From CAZPBO01 sp964584815 (GTDB taxonomy: Bacteria > Planctomycetota > SKW154), in contig CAZPBO010000036.1 of NCBI GenBank assembly GCA_964584815.1, positions 1 through 24,585 of the forward strand: DNA of 24,585 bases, read 5' to 3'. The notes under the pieces are model-generated. The model searched no databases. It had not been told where the DNA came from and was given only the letters and a program-made list of their open reading frames with translations. A program made the translations under genes and the position numbers. Of the stretch, positions 7,673 through 15,046 are shown in pieces (positions within the stretch are counted from its first letter, which is position 1; each line of letters starts with the position of its first letter).

Positions 7673-8614
7673 ATGAGGCTGTGGCTGTCTGCTGTGATTG
7701 TGCTGCTCTGCGGGGTGGCTTTCTCGCAGCAGAAACAGGCACACCCCGAAGACCTTCAAGCAAAGATTCAGAAACTGGTGAAGCAGTTGGGGGACGACGA
7801 TTTCCAGAAGCGCGAAGATGCGATGGAAGAATTGGTGAAGATAGGTGATGCGGCGGTGGAGGCGCTCAAAAAAGCGGCGAAATCGGAAGACCCCGAGGTT
7901 GCTTGGCGCGCAAAAGAAGCGCTCAACCGCATCCTCAGAAACAAAGAAAAACCCAATTGGCGCGAGGAAAAACCCGTTGACCCATTCGGACGCTTCCCGC
8001 GAGGGCTTGATAAGGTGTTCCCAAAACCACCGCTTCCGCTTCCCGATGAAGACTTTGACTTTGAGAAATGGGAAAAATCGGTAAGACAGATGCTGAAGCG
8101 TATGGAGCGTGAGTTCAAGGATATGGAAGAGCGGCGGCGGGAGTTTGAGAAACGCCTGCGCAGTCTACTCAAAGAGACGCCAATGACGAAACCCGACAAA
8201 CAAACAGATAAAAAACTTAAAGAAGGTGGCGAGCAAACGGTGGTGATAGTCGGTCCCAACGGAAAAATGCGCATACGCCGTTATGTCTGGAGGAACGGCA
8301 AGTTGGTGGAGAAGGTGGAGAAAGAGATACCCACACCGCTTGCGGTTCTCGGCGCCGACCTCGTTCCCGTTCCCGATTTTCTGCGATACCATCTCAAACT
8401 GCAGAAAGGCGAGGGTCTGCTTGTGGAGAGGCTGGATGAGAACTCTGTGCTGAAAAAGGCGGGTCTTCAACGCGGCGACATAATACTCTCCGTTGACGGC
8501 AAGCCCATCCACAGCCAAGACGATTTCGCCAACGCGATTGAGGGGAAGGATAAAGTGCGTCTGGGTGTGCTTGCAGCAGGTGAGAAAAAAGAGATAGAGG
8601 TCAATTTGAGGTGA
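7673..8614 (+). CDS. Secreted HEAT-repeat and PDZ-domain protein
   Basis: This 313-residue exported protein has a signal peptide at residues 1-18 (MRLWLSAVIVLLCGVAFS, cleavage before QQ). One HEAT-like helical pair follows at 30-90 (KREDAMEELVKIGDAAVEAL, DPEVAWRAKEALNRIL), then a charged coiled coil at about 130-168. A short beta-hairpin motif is at 188-215 (VVIVGPNGK, then VWRNGKLVEKV) and a C-terminal PDZ domain at about 238-313 (GLLVERLDENSVLKKAGLQR, GDIILSVDGKPI). No protease triad is present, so it is not HtrA/DegP; it looks like an adaptor or scaffold. ATG 7673 is chosen because GGAGG lies 7 bases upstream and the signal peptide begins there; an in-frame TTG at 7634 would add 13 unlikely residues. 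It is the first of three similar secreted genes. Function unknown. Confidence 0.85.
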   Translation: MRLWLSAVIVLLCGVAFSQQKQAHPEDLQAKIQKLVKQLGDDDFQKREDAMEELVKIGDAAVEALKKAAKSEDPEVAWRAKEALNRILRNKEKPNWREEKPVDPFGRFPRGLDKVFPKPPLPLPDEDFDFEKWEKSVRQMLKRMEREFKDMEERRREFEKRLRSLLKETPMTKPDKQTDKKLKEGGEQTVVIVGPNGKMRIRRYVWRNGKLVEKVEKEIPTPLAVLGADLVPVPDFLRYHLKLQKGEGLLVERLDENSVLKKAGLQRGDIILSVDGKPIHSQDDFANAIEGKDKVRLGVLAAGEKKEIEVNLR

Positions 8615-8630
8615 TGTTAGGAGGCACAAG

Positions 8631-9752
8631 ATGCGGTGGTTGCTTGCGTTTGTGTTGATTGTCGGCGCAGGAGTTTTGCTGGCGGATGAGTTGCAGGACA
8701 CACTCAACAAATTGAAATCGGATGAGTGGAAGGAGCGACAGGAAGCAAGGAAGGTGCTGAAAGAGCACGCGTTGGAGTGGGCGGAGAAACTGCTTCAGGT
8801 GGCAAAGGAGGAGAAGGACCCCGAAGTTCGCGAAGCATTGGCAGAAGCGCTTGCTCTGGCAAAATACCCCCCTCCCGCGGCATTAGAGGAGGCAGAAAAG
8901 GTAATTAAGGAGTGGCTTACCCTGCGCCAGGACAAGGAGAAAGCGAACAAAGAGGGCAAAGCGCTTGTGGAAAGACTGAAGAAACTGCGCAACATAGAAC
9001 ACTGGTTTGTGAGGCTTGTTGGGCAGGAGCAGGACCAAACACGCAGGAAAGCGGTTTCGGAGTTGTTATGGGGACTTTTGGGGAGCGAATTTGATAACGG
9101 CAATGTGGTGGTTGTTGCCCCCAAAGGCGGCAAAGCGGTGGTGCGGATGAAGGTGGTTGTTGTGGGTGCGGGTGGCAAAAAGAAGGTGAAGGTCTGGAAG
9201 AACGGTAAGTTGGTGACACCTGGCGGCAAGCCGAACCTTGAGGCGACGCCGCTGACGGCGCTGATAAAGGCGCTGGGTTCTGATGATGCGGTTTTGGTTA
9301 AACGCGCGCTGGATGCACTGGCGAAACTGGGTGATAAGCGCGCTGTCGGCGCCATCGCGCCGCTCCTCAACAGAAAAGATGCCCCAGAAGAGACCCTTTC
9401 GGCTGCCATTGAAGCACTCAAACGCCTCACGGGCGTTGTCTTCACAGAAAAGCAGGGAGTGGATGAGCAGCAGAAGGCGTGGCAGGACTGGTGGAACAAA
9501 AACAAGGACAACCCCGACTACAAACCGCCCAAAATGCCAGAAGATACTCAGCAGATGCAAAAAGACGCCAAGGGAGGGATGCAGGTTGCTCCCATCCCCA
9601 AAATGGACAAAGAGTTGCAGAAAATGCTTGAACAAATTCGCAAACAACTGGAGCAACTTATGAAGGAAAATCTTGAAAAGGCAAAGAAGTTGCAGCAAAA
9701 ACAGAAGCAGCAAAAGCAGAAGGAAGAGAAGGATGAGGAAGGAGAATTTTAA
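8631..9752 (+). CDS. Secreted HEAT-repeat protein with beta-hairpin insert and Lys/Gln-rich C-terminal coiled coil
   Basis: This is a 373-residue exported protein with a signal peptide at 1-18 (MRWLLAFVLIVGAGVLLA). The N-terminal HEAT-like pair (about 22-78, ERQEARKVLKEHALEWAEKL, DPEVREALAEALALA) resembles that of the preceding gene. A valine-rich beta motif lies at 157-195 (NVVVVAPKGGKAVVRMKVVV, KVKVWKNGKLV). A second HEAT unit follows at about 206-268 (VKRALDALAKLGDKRAVGAI), then the segment QKAWQDWWNKNKD seen at the ends of HEAT arrays in this kind of organism. The C-terminus (about 325-373) is an amphipathic, Lys/Gln/Glu-rich coiled coil. ATG follows TAGGAGG by 6 bases, 16 bases after the previous stop. 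Likely a protein-binding scaffold; no enzyme motif seen. Confidence 0.83.
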   Translation: MRWLLAFVLIVGAGVLLADELQDTLNKLKSDEWKERQEARKVLKEHALEWAEKLLQVAKEEKDPEVREALAEALALAKYPPPAALEEAEKVIKEWLTLRQDKEKANKEGKALVERLKKLRNIEHWFVRLVGQEQDQTRRKAVSELLWGLLGSEFDNGNVVVVAPKGGKAVVRMKVVVVGAGGKKKVKVWKNGKLVTPGGKPNLEATPLTALIKALGSDDAVLVKRALDALAKLGDKRAVGAIAPLLNRKDAPEETLSAAIEALKRLTGVVFTEKQGVDEQQKAWQDWWNKNKDNPDYKPPKMPEDTQQMQKDAKGGMQVAPIPKMDKELQKMLEQIRKQLEQLMKENLEKAKKLQQKQKQQKQKEEKDEEGEF

Positions 9753-9770
9753 GTCTGTGGAGGACTGGTT

Positions 9771-10841
9771 ATGAGATGGTTTCTGGTTGTGTGTGTTCTG
9801 ATGGTGGGAGTGTCGTTTGCGCAGGACAGGATGCGTCTTAAAAAGATGAGGGGAGAGAAGAGCGGCAGAGGTGTTATGGTGCAGACGAGCAATGGCTGGG
9901 TGGTGATAAATGGCAGGCGTGTGGCGCGTCTTTCGGGCAAGGGAGCCGTCACGATAGTGGTTGTGGACGGCAAGGTGTATGTGAACGGCAGAGAGGTGAA
10001 GGTGCCACCGGCACCGCCGCTTAAAGCCACTCCCCGTCAGGAGTCTCTCCTGCTCAGCCGCCTTAAGGCGCTGCTTCGCAAGTATTACAAACAACTCCCC
10101 GAAGGGTTGCAGCGCTCACTCCAAGGACTTTTCGGCGGAGCAAAAGGGGAGTTAGAGCGCCTGCCCCGCACTCCAAGGGAGTTGAAGGAGCGCACGGAGC
10201 GCTGGCATAGGGAGATGCGCAGAAGGTTTGAGCGCCTTCAGAAGATGATACCTGAGGATGCGCGCAGACGGATGGAGGAGTGGCTGCGCAGAGCGCCACA
10301 GGAATGGCTGAAAAGGATGGAGGAGTGGAAGCGTTTTCTGCCGGAGGAGGCGAGGAAGGCTCTTGATGAGTGGATGAGGCGTTTTCCGCGTGAGAAGATG
10401 GAGAGGTGGTTGCGTCCTGTGGAGAAGCGTTTGAAGCGTTTTGTGGAGAGGGTGCCAGAGGAGTTGCGTCCCGTCGTTGATGAGATGAGGCGTCTTGAAG
10501 GGCAGATTGAACGGATAAAGCGGCAACTTGAGGGGCTGTTGCGGCGCTACAGGGGGGAGGAGCCACGCGAGCAGGAGACTCCGCGCCTGCGTCTACCGCG
10601 CAAACGGCGTCTCACCCCACCTGAAAATCTATTCCCTTCCCTTCGCAAAATCAGAGCGCTGCGGGAACTCCTCAAGAACCTCAAACCAGAAGACATTGAG
10701 CGGCTTATGAAGATGGCGGAAGAGTTCAACCGCAACTTCCGCCCAGAAGACATAAAACGCTTTATGGAATTGCTCAAACGCTTCCTACCCGAAAAGAAAC
10801 CCCCTTTCAGAGGTGGTGAAGAGGAAGAAGAAGGGTTCTGA
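9771..10841 (+). CDS. Secreted Pro-punctuated amphipathic-helix repeat protein, unrecognised family
   Basis: I do not recognise this 356-residue protein. It has a signal peptide (MRWFLVVCVLMVGVSFA, cleavage before QD). A beta-hairpin region at about 34-79 (GVMVQTSNGWVVINGRRV, TIVVVDGKVYVNGREVKV) matches the style of the two upstream proteins. The rest is almost all charged helix. Residues 161-205 form three exact 15-residue repeats, each starting with Pro and carrying acidic-acidic-Trp at positions 9-11 (D/E, E, W) and basic residues after it, with a decayed fourth copy from 206. A second repeat pair (KPEDIERLM..., RPEDIKRFM...) sits near 304-341, and the protein ends in an acidic EEEEEGF. 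GGAGG lies 7 bases before ATG. It is last in a three-gene cluster followed by a terminator. It may bind membrane, lipid or acidic polymer; this is inference. Confidence 0.78.
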   Translation: MRWFLVVCVLMVGVSFAQDRMRLKKMRGEKSGRGVMVQTSNGWVVINGRRVARLSGKGAVTIVVVDGKVYVNGREVKVPPAPPLKATPRQESLLLSRLKALLRKYYKQLPEGLQRSLQGLFGGAKGELERLPRTPRELKERTERWHREMRRRFERLQKMIPEDARRRMEEWLRRAPQEWLKRMEEWKRFLPEEARKALDEWMRRFPREKMERWLRPVEKRLKRFVERVPEELRPVVDEMRRLEGQIERIKRQLEGLLRRYRGEEPREQETPRLRLPRKRRLTPPENLFPSLRKIRALRELLKNLKPEDIERLMKMAEEFNRNFRPEDIKRFMELLKRFLPEKKPPFRGGEEEEEGF

Positions 10842-10850
10842 GAAAGACCG

Positions 10851-10895
10851 TTTGGGGCGGTTGTGTTATTGAGCAGCCGCCCCAAATTATTTTTA
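10851..10895 (+). terminator. Rho-independent terminator of the secreted-protein cluster
   Basis: A 13-bp stem (10851-10863 with 10874-10886, one G-U pair; core TTTGGGGCGG / CCGCCCCAAA) has a 10-base loop and is followed by TTATTTTTA. It lies 10 bases after the stop of the third secreted gene, so it separates that cluster from prfB. It is the only convincing terminator in the window. Confidence 0.9.
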
Positions 10896-10971
10896 GATGG
10901 TTGCGTCAGGTTTGTGTGGCGATAAGAATATTGAGCGGAGTGCTTGTGGGTATCAGGCAGGAAGGTGATAG

Positions 10972-12123
10972 ATGGGACTTGAAGAGTTGAGAGAACGCCT
11001 GAAAACGCTGAAGGGGGCGTTTAGGGAGTTGGGGGAGGCAGTTGACGGGAAGGCGCTTTTGGAAGAGGAGCGCCGTCTGGTGGCGCGGATGTCAGAACCC
11101 GATTTCTGGCAGAAGGAGGATGCCGACAGAAGTGTGGCGCGCCTTAAAGCCATCCGCAACCTCCTTGAGATGATGGGCACAGCAGAACGCCTGCTCAGTG
11201 ACGCGGAAGCCCTTGTCAGTCTGCTACAGGAGGAGCCTGATGAGCAGATGCTTGAGGAGTTGCAAGGTATGATAAAGCGCGCCGACGCCGAGATGGGGCG
11301 TCTGCGCGTGGCGCTGTTTTTGAGCGGGGAGCACGACGGGCGCAACGCATTTTTGTTTGTGCACGCGGGCGCTGGCGGCGTTGAAGCGTGCGACTGGGCG
11401 CAAATGCTTTTAAGGATGTATCTGCGTTTCTTGGAGCGGCGTGGATTTGAAGTTTCTGTGGTGGATATGCAGCACGCCGAAGAGGCGGGCATAAAGAGCG
11501 CCACCATTTATGTCAAAGGCGCTTTCGCTTTCGGAACACTACGGGGCGAGGCGGGCGTCCATCGCCTCGTTCGCAACAGCCCGTTTGACGCCCAACACCG
11601 ACGGCACACATCCTTCGCCTCGGTTGAAGTGCTGCCAGAATTTGACGAGAACATCAAGATTGAAATCCGCAAAGAGGACTTGAAGATAGAAACCTACCGC
11701 GCTTCGGGTCCTGGAGGACAGCATGTCAATGTGACCGACTCGGCGGTCAGAATCACCCACATCCCGACAGGCATTGTGGTCACCTGCCAGAACGAGCGTA
11801 GTCAGCACGCCAACCGCCGCCAAGCACTCGCCATCCTCAAAGCGCGTCTTTATGAGAGAGAGCAGAAAAGGCGACAACAGGAGATAGAGCGTCTCCGTGG
11901 CGCCAAAGGCGACGCCGCCTGGGGAAACCAAATCCGCTCCTATATCCTACAACCCTACACCCTCATCAAGGACCACCGCACAGGATTTGAAACATCCAAC
12001 GCCCAAGCCGTGCTGAACGGCGAAATAGACGCCTTCGTTGAGGCTTTCCTTCGCTGGGACTACAAACGACGCTCACAAACGCCTGCTTCTGAAAACCCTA
12101 ACCACAACCGCGCCGATAAGTAA
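10972..12123 (+). CDS. prfB: Peptide chain release factor 2
   Basis: RF2 recognises UGA/UAA stop codons and triggers peptide release on the ribosome. The class I release-factor signature is clear: GAGGVEACDWAQML (134-147), the RF2-type anticodon-like tripeptide SPF in RNSPFDAQHRRHTSF (203-205), and the peptidyl-transferase motif GGQ at 248-250 in GPGGQHVNVTDSAVRI. At 383 residues it is slightly longer than usual because of a hydrophilic tail after FLRWDYKRR. The reading frame is continuous from the ATG, with no in-frame TGA near codon 25, so the common programmed +1 frameshift is absent. The start follows AGGTGAT by 2 bases, a long match to the anti-Shine-Dalgarno. The upstream 75 bases (after the terminator) must hold its promoter; only weak candidates are visible (TTGCGT at 10901). 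The last 51 bases overlap the convergent VWA gene. Confidence 0.97.
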   Translation: MGLEELRERLKTLKGAFRELGEAVDGKALLEEERRLVARMSEPDFWQKEDADRSVARLKAIRNLLEMMGTAERLLSDAEALVSLLQEEPDEQMLEELQGMIKRADAEMGRLRVALFLSGEHDGRNAFLFVHAGAGGVEACDWAQMLLRMYLRFLERRGFEVSVVDMQHAEEAGIKSATIYVKGAFAFGTLRGEAGVHRLVRNSPFDAQHRRHTSFASVEVLPEFDENIKIEIRKEDLKIETYRASGPGGQHVNVTDSAVRITHIPTGIVVTCQNERSQHANRRQALAILKARLYEREQKRRQQEIERLRGAKGDAAWGNQIRSYILQPYTLIKDHRTGFETSNAQAVLNGEIDAFVEAFLRWDYKRRSQTPASENPNHNRADK

Positions 12124-14334
12124 CACAATGCCTCCGACAACAAAATAACGCCACACATCCACAACCCCCTCACCCCACTCCTCCCCCATCCTCAAAAACT
12201 CCTCTTCGCTCACCACCTTGCCACCGTATCCCTTCGCTATCTCTGACAGCCGTCGCATATCAAGCCCCACATCTCTTTCCTGTCCCGCAAAAACAACTCC
12301 TGCACGCCAGCGTTGTCTGCCCGCTGCTACCACCACCGGTCCTGATGGTTGTGTGTTCGCAAAGCGCGCCTCAATTGTGCCGAAATCCACCGCCACACCT
12401 TCTTCCCAGACCCCACCCATCCACACCTTCGCCGCTGTCACATCATCTGGCAATCCCCCAACACGCACCACCACCTTACCGCCATCAAGACGCGCCTGAC
12501 CCCACGCACGCCTCCCCATTGCCCAACTCAACTGTTCTCCCAAAAACGCCGCCAGTTCCTTCCACCTCGCCAGACCTCCCGCCGCAGATGTCGTTACAGC
12601 AACCACCCCTCCCGCGCCATAACGCCACCTCGCCGCAAACGGCGCACCCTCCACCCGCCCCAAAACTTCCGCTCCTTCCTTCGCCGCCGTCCTCACATAA
12701 AAATCCACCTCCGCAGGACCTTCCCCCTCAACCTTAAAATGCCCGCGCATAAGCAGTCCCTTCAGTCTGGACAACGCCCCTTTCAGCGCCTCCTCCATTT
12801 CGTCCACCCGAAAATGCGCCCTCCAAACCGTCCCACCTGTTGCGTCCGCAACATATTTCAGAAGCGCCATATTGGGCTGCTTCCCCAAAGCCACAACATG
12901 AACCGCTATTTTGTGCTTCTTGTAAACATCGGGGTTGAAGTTGGGGGGACGCGGAGCGCCTTCGGTCTTACCGTCAGACAGAAGCAATATCGCTTTCTGG
13001 GCTTTGAGTTTTGGGGAGAGTGGAGGCAGCGTGGCGGCAAGTCCGCGCCACAAATTGGTGCCGCCTGACGGCTTCATCCCCAGCAATTGTTCAAGGAGGG
13101 TTTCGGTTTCGCTGCGGTTCCACGCCGCGAGTGGGCGAATCAGGTGTGCGCGGGTATCAAAAACCACCACTCCAAGGGCGTCGCCTTTTGAGAGGCGTCG
13201 TAGCAGCGCACCAAATCCCTGCAGCGCCGTTTCCCATTTCGTCATCCCTCTGCCTGCGTGCTCACCCATTGAGCCTGAGCCGTCAAGCACCACAAAGAGT
13301 GCTGTGGGAGGCGACTCCTTGGGACGGCAATTGAGTGGTAGAACATCCTCTATGGTTCTGCCGCCGTATCCGCCTGTGCCGAAGGCGCGCTCCGCACCTA
13401 AAACCGCAAGCCCCAACGCGCCCGCCTCCACACATTGCCCTATCTTATGCCACACCCACGGACTCAAATCCTCCCACGCCACCTCCTCCAATACAAGTCC
13501 GTCCAACTCACCAAGATGTCCCGCAACGCTTCCCGCATCAAGAACCCGCACCAAAAATCCCGCCCTCCTCAACGCATCAACAACCGCCCCGCCACAACCC
13601 ACATACCCTACCACTTTCTTCTCCCCACCTGCAAGCGTGAAGGATACGGTGTCGTTGGCTGGATTTGTGTCGCCCTCTGCCTCAACCGACAGCGACGCGT
13701 CGGTAGGCTCCCGCGGAACATCCACCACAAAGGAGACCACCCTTCCCCGCGGGTCTGTGGTGAGGGTGACCGCTTTCCTGTAAGGGGGGTCTGTTTTTAC
13801 GGTAAGGACGACCTTGCAGGAGGATTTTGCGGAGGCGGCGACTGTGGCAACTATCTTAACGCGACCTTTGTGTGGAAGTGGGGGAACGGAGATGTCGGTT
13901 ATGGAGCAGTCAAAGGGAGGGGCAATGGCGACGGCGTCAAGTCGGCGACAACGAATGCGCACATCGCAGTGTCCGTCGGTGAAGAGCCAGACACGGCTGA
14001 AGGATGAGAGGTCTGCGGTTGCCGTGCGGGACGCGGTGGCGTTGAAGGAGGGGAGTTGTGGACGGAAGTCGGCGGCGGTTGTGGTTGCAAGCGGATATGC
14101 GCCGTTGCCGAAGGCGAAAAGGGCGACCTTTGCTTGTGGAGGAAGGGCGGCGGACTTTTGCGCCAGAAGGCGCGCCACATCATCGCGTGCCCAACCAAAA
14201 GACGCCGATGTGTCAACCAGAAAAGCAACTCTGGGGGGAGCAAGCGGCAGATGGAATTTCGGACGCAGAAGGGAAATTCCGCAAAGCACAAGTCCAAAAG
14301 CGGCTATGAGGGTTGCCGCGTTAAGGCGCCGCAT
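12073..14334 (-). CDS. Membrane protein with two VWA domains and a glutamine-amidotransferase-like middle domain
   Basis: This 753-residue protein is anchored by an N-terminal membrane segment (about 6-23) and a C-terminal one just before the end (YFVVGGIVLLIGAVVVRVF). Domain order: VWA-like domain 1 with DTSAS (41-45) and FTDGH (119-122); a beta-sandwich, CARDB-like stretch (about 145-235, ending NPANDTVSF); an amidotransferase-like fold (about 240-335) with GLAVLGAERAFGTGGYGG and TIEDVLPL; VWA domain 2 with the complete metal site DGSGS (351-355), SGGTN (Thr426) and LLSDGKT (Asp454); then about 200 more residues. This matches a known bacterial family of large VWA membrane proteins of unclear role. 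ATG 14334 is chosen because GGAGG is 6 bases upstream; it overlaps the previous gene by 14 bases. It is the last gene of the long - strand run. Confidence 0.85.
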   Translation of the reverse strand: MRRLNAATLIAAFGLVLCGISLLRPKFHLPLAPPRVAFLVDTSASFGWARDDVARLLAQKSAALPPQAKVALFAFGNGAYPLATTTAADFRPQLPSFNATASRTATADLSSFSRVWLFTDGHCDVRIRCRRLDAVAIAPPFDCSITDISVPPLPHKGRVKIVATVAASAKSSCKVVLTVKTDPPYRKAVTLTTDPRGRVVSFVVDVPREPTDASLSVEAEGDTNPANDTVSFTLAGGEKKVVGYVGCGGAVVDALRRAGFLVRVLDAGSVAGHLGELDGLVLEEVAWEDLSPWVWHKIGQCVEAGALGLAVLGAERAFGTGGYGGRTIEDVLPLNCRPKESPPTALFVVLDGSGSMGEHAGRGMTKWETALQGFGALLRRLSKGDALGVVVFDTRAHLIRPLAAWNRSETETLLEQLLGMKPSGGTNLWRGLAATLPPLSPKLKAQKAILLLSDGKTEGAPRPPNFNPDVYKKHKIAVHVVALGKQPNMALLKYVADATGGTVWRAHFRVDEMEEALKGALSRLKGLLMRGHFKVEGEGPAEVDFYVRTAAKEGAEVLGRVEGAPFAARWRYGAGGVVAVTTSAAGGLARWKELAAFLGEQLSWAMGRRAWGQARLDGGKVVVRVGGLPDDVTAAKVWMGGVWEEGVAVDFGTIEARFANTQPSGPVVVAAGRQRWRAGVVFAGQERDVGLDMRRLSEIAKGYGGKVVSEEEFLRMGEEWGEGVVDVWRYFVVGGIVLLIGAVVVRVFRSRRL

Positions 14335-15046
14335 CACCATCCTCCGCGTATAACTCATAAATGACAGCAGCCCGCCCCCGCCGCAGCAATGTCACCTCCT
14401 TCACCCCCTCAATCCTACGCCAAAGGTATGTGACAACCGCCACATAACGCACCCCTCGCCCCGCATTGAAACGCAACCTCACCCGCATCGGCGGCTCCAC
14501 CCACACCATCCGCCACCACAGCCTCTCCATCCCCACCACTTCCGCCCTTAAACGCTCCCCACGCCTCAAAACAGCCACCACCATCCTTAAGCGCTCCCTG
14601 CCCGCCACAACAAGCCCCAGTATTATCGGCGCAACCAGAACCGGCATAAGCCAAGGAGGGGGAAGTGGCGGCTCGCATCCCCCCACCACCGATGTGCCGC
14701 ACTCGTCATAGAAAACCACCACCTTATCACCGCCCAATGTCACAGGCATCCGCTTTGTGATACAGCAACCAAACACTTCCCTTCCCGCATCGTCGCGGAA
14801 GCGGTAGTCAATCTGATAGGTGTCATAAAAGAGGGTTCTTTTCTGGGTGACGGAGGTGATTTTTGCGAATGCGGATTTGCCGCAGGAGACGATGTGATGA
14901 CCGGATGCGGCGGCGATGAGAATGTGCGCCAAAAGCCCCATACCAAACCCAACAAGAGCAAGTGTGAGCGCGGCTCGGATGTGCGGTCGCACCTCACACT
15001 CCACTCTCCTTATATCCACCCTCAAACCCGAATCTGCCTGCGCCAC
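14321..15046 (-). CDS. DUF3592-like membrane protein
   Basis: This 241-residue protein has two membrane segments (about 24-47, AALTLALVGFGMGLLAHILI; about 133-150, LMPVLVAPIILGLVVAG). The intervening extracytoplasmic part reads like DUF3592: AKITSVTQKRTLFYDTYQID, FRDDAGREVFG, GDKVVVFYDECGTS. The C-terminal cytoplasmic part repeats a similar strand pattern (RAEVVGMERLWW, RVRLRFNAGRGVRYVAVVTY). Function unknown. The GTG at 15046 follows GGAGG by 10 bases and overlaps pgi by 25 bases; TTG 15025 or GTG 15019 are possible later starts. Because it overlaps both neighbours it is surely co-transcribed with pgi and the VWA gene, and may work with the latter at the membrane. Confidence 0.7.
   Translation of the reverse strand: MAQADSGLRVDIRRVECEVRPHIRAALTLALVGFGMGLLAHILIAAASGHHIVSCGKSAFAKITSVTQKRTLFYDTYQIDYRFRDDAGREVFGCCITKRMPVTLGGDKVVVFYDECGTSVVGGCEPPLPPPWLMPVLVAPIILGLVVAGRERLRMVVAVLRRGERLRAEVVGMERLWWRMVWVEPPMRVRLRFNAGRGVRYVAVVTYLWRRIEGVKEVTLLRRGRAAVIYELYAEDGDAAP

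Noticed and set aside
7673..8614. Idea that the PDZ protein is an HtrA/DegP protease
   Set aside because: No trypsin-like domain or His-Asp-Ser triad; only HEAT, coiled coil, hairpin and PDZ are present.
9066..10094. Antisense open frame (342 codons) across two secreted-protein genes
   Set aside because: His/Leu-rich low-complexity product spanning two real genes and their spacer; no domain seen.
10896..10971. prfB promoter TTGCGT-N17-AAGAAT
   Set aside because: Only 3/6 and 4/6 matches to consensus; too weak to list as a feature.
12935..13783. Open frame of 282 codons on + strand opposite the VWA gene
   Set aside because: Ser/Pro/Thr-rich product that shadows the VWA domain; the - strand reading has intact VWA motifs.
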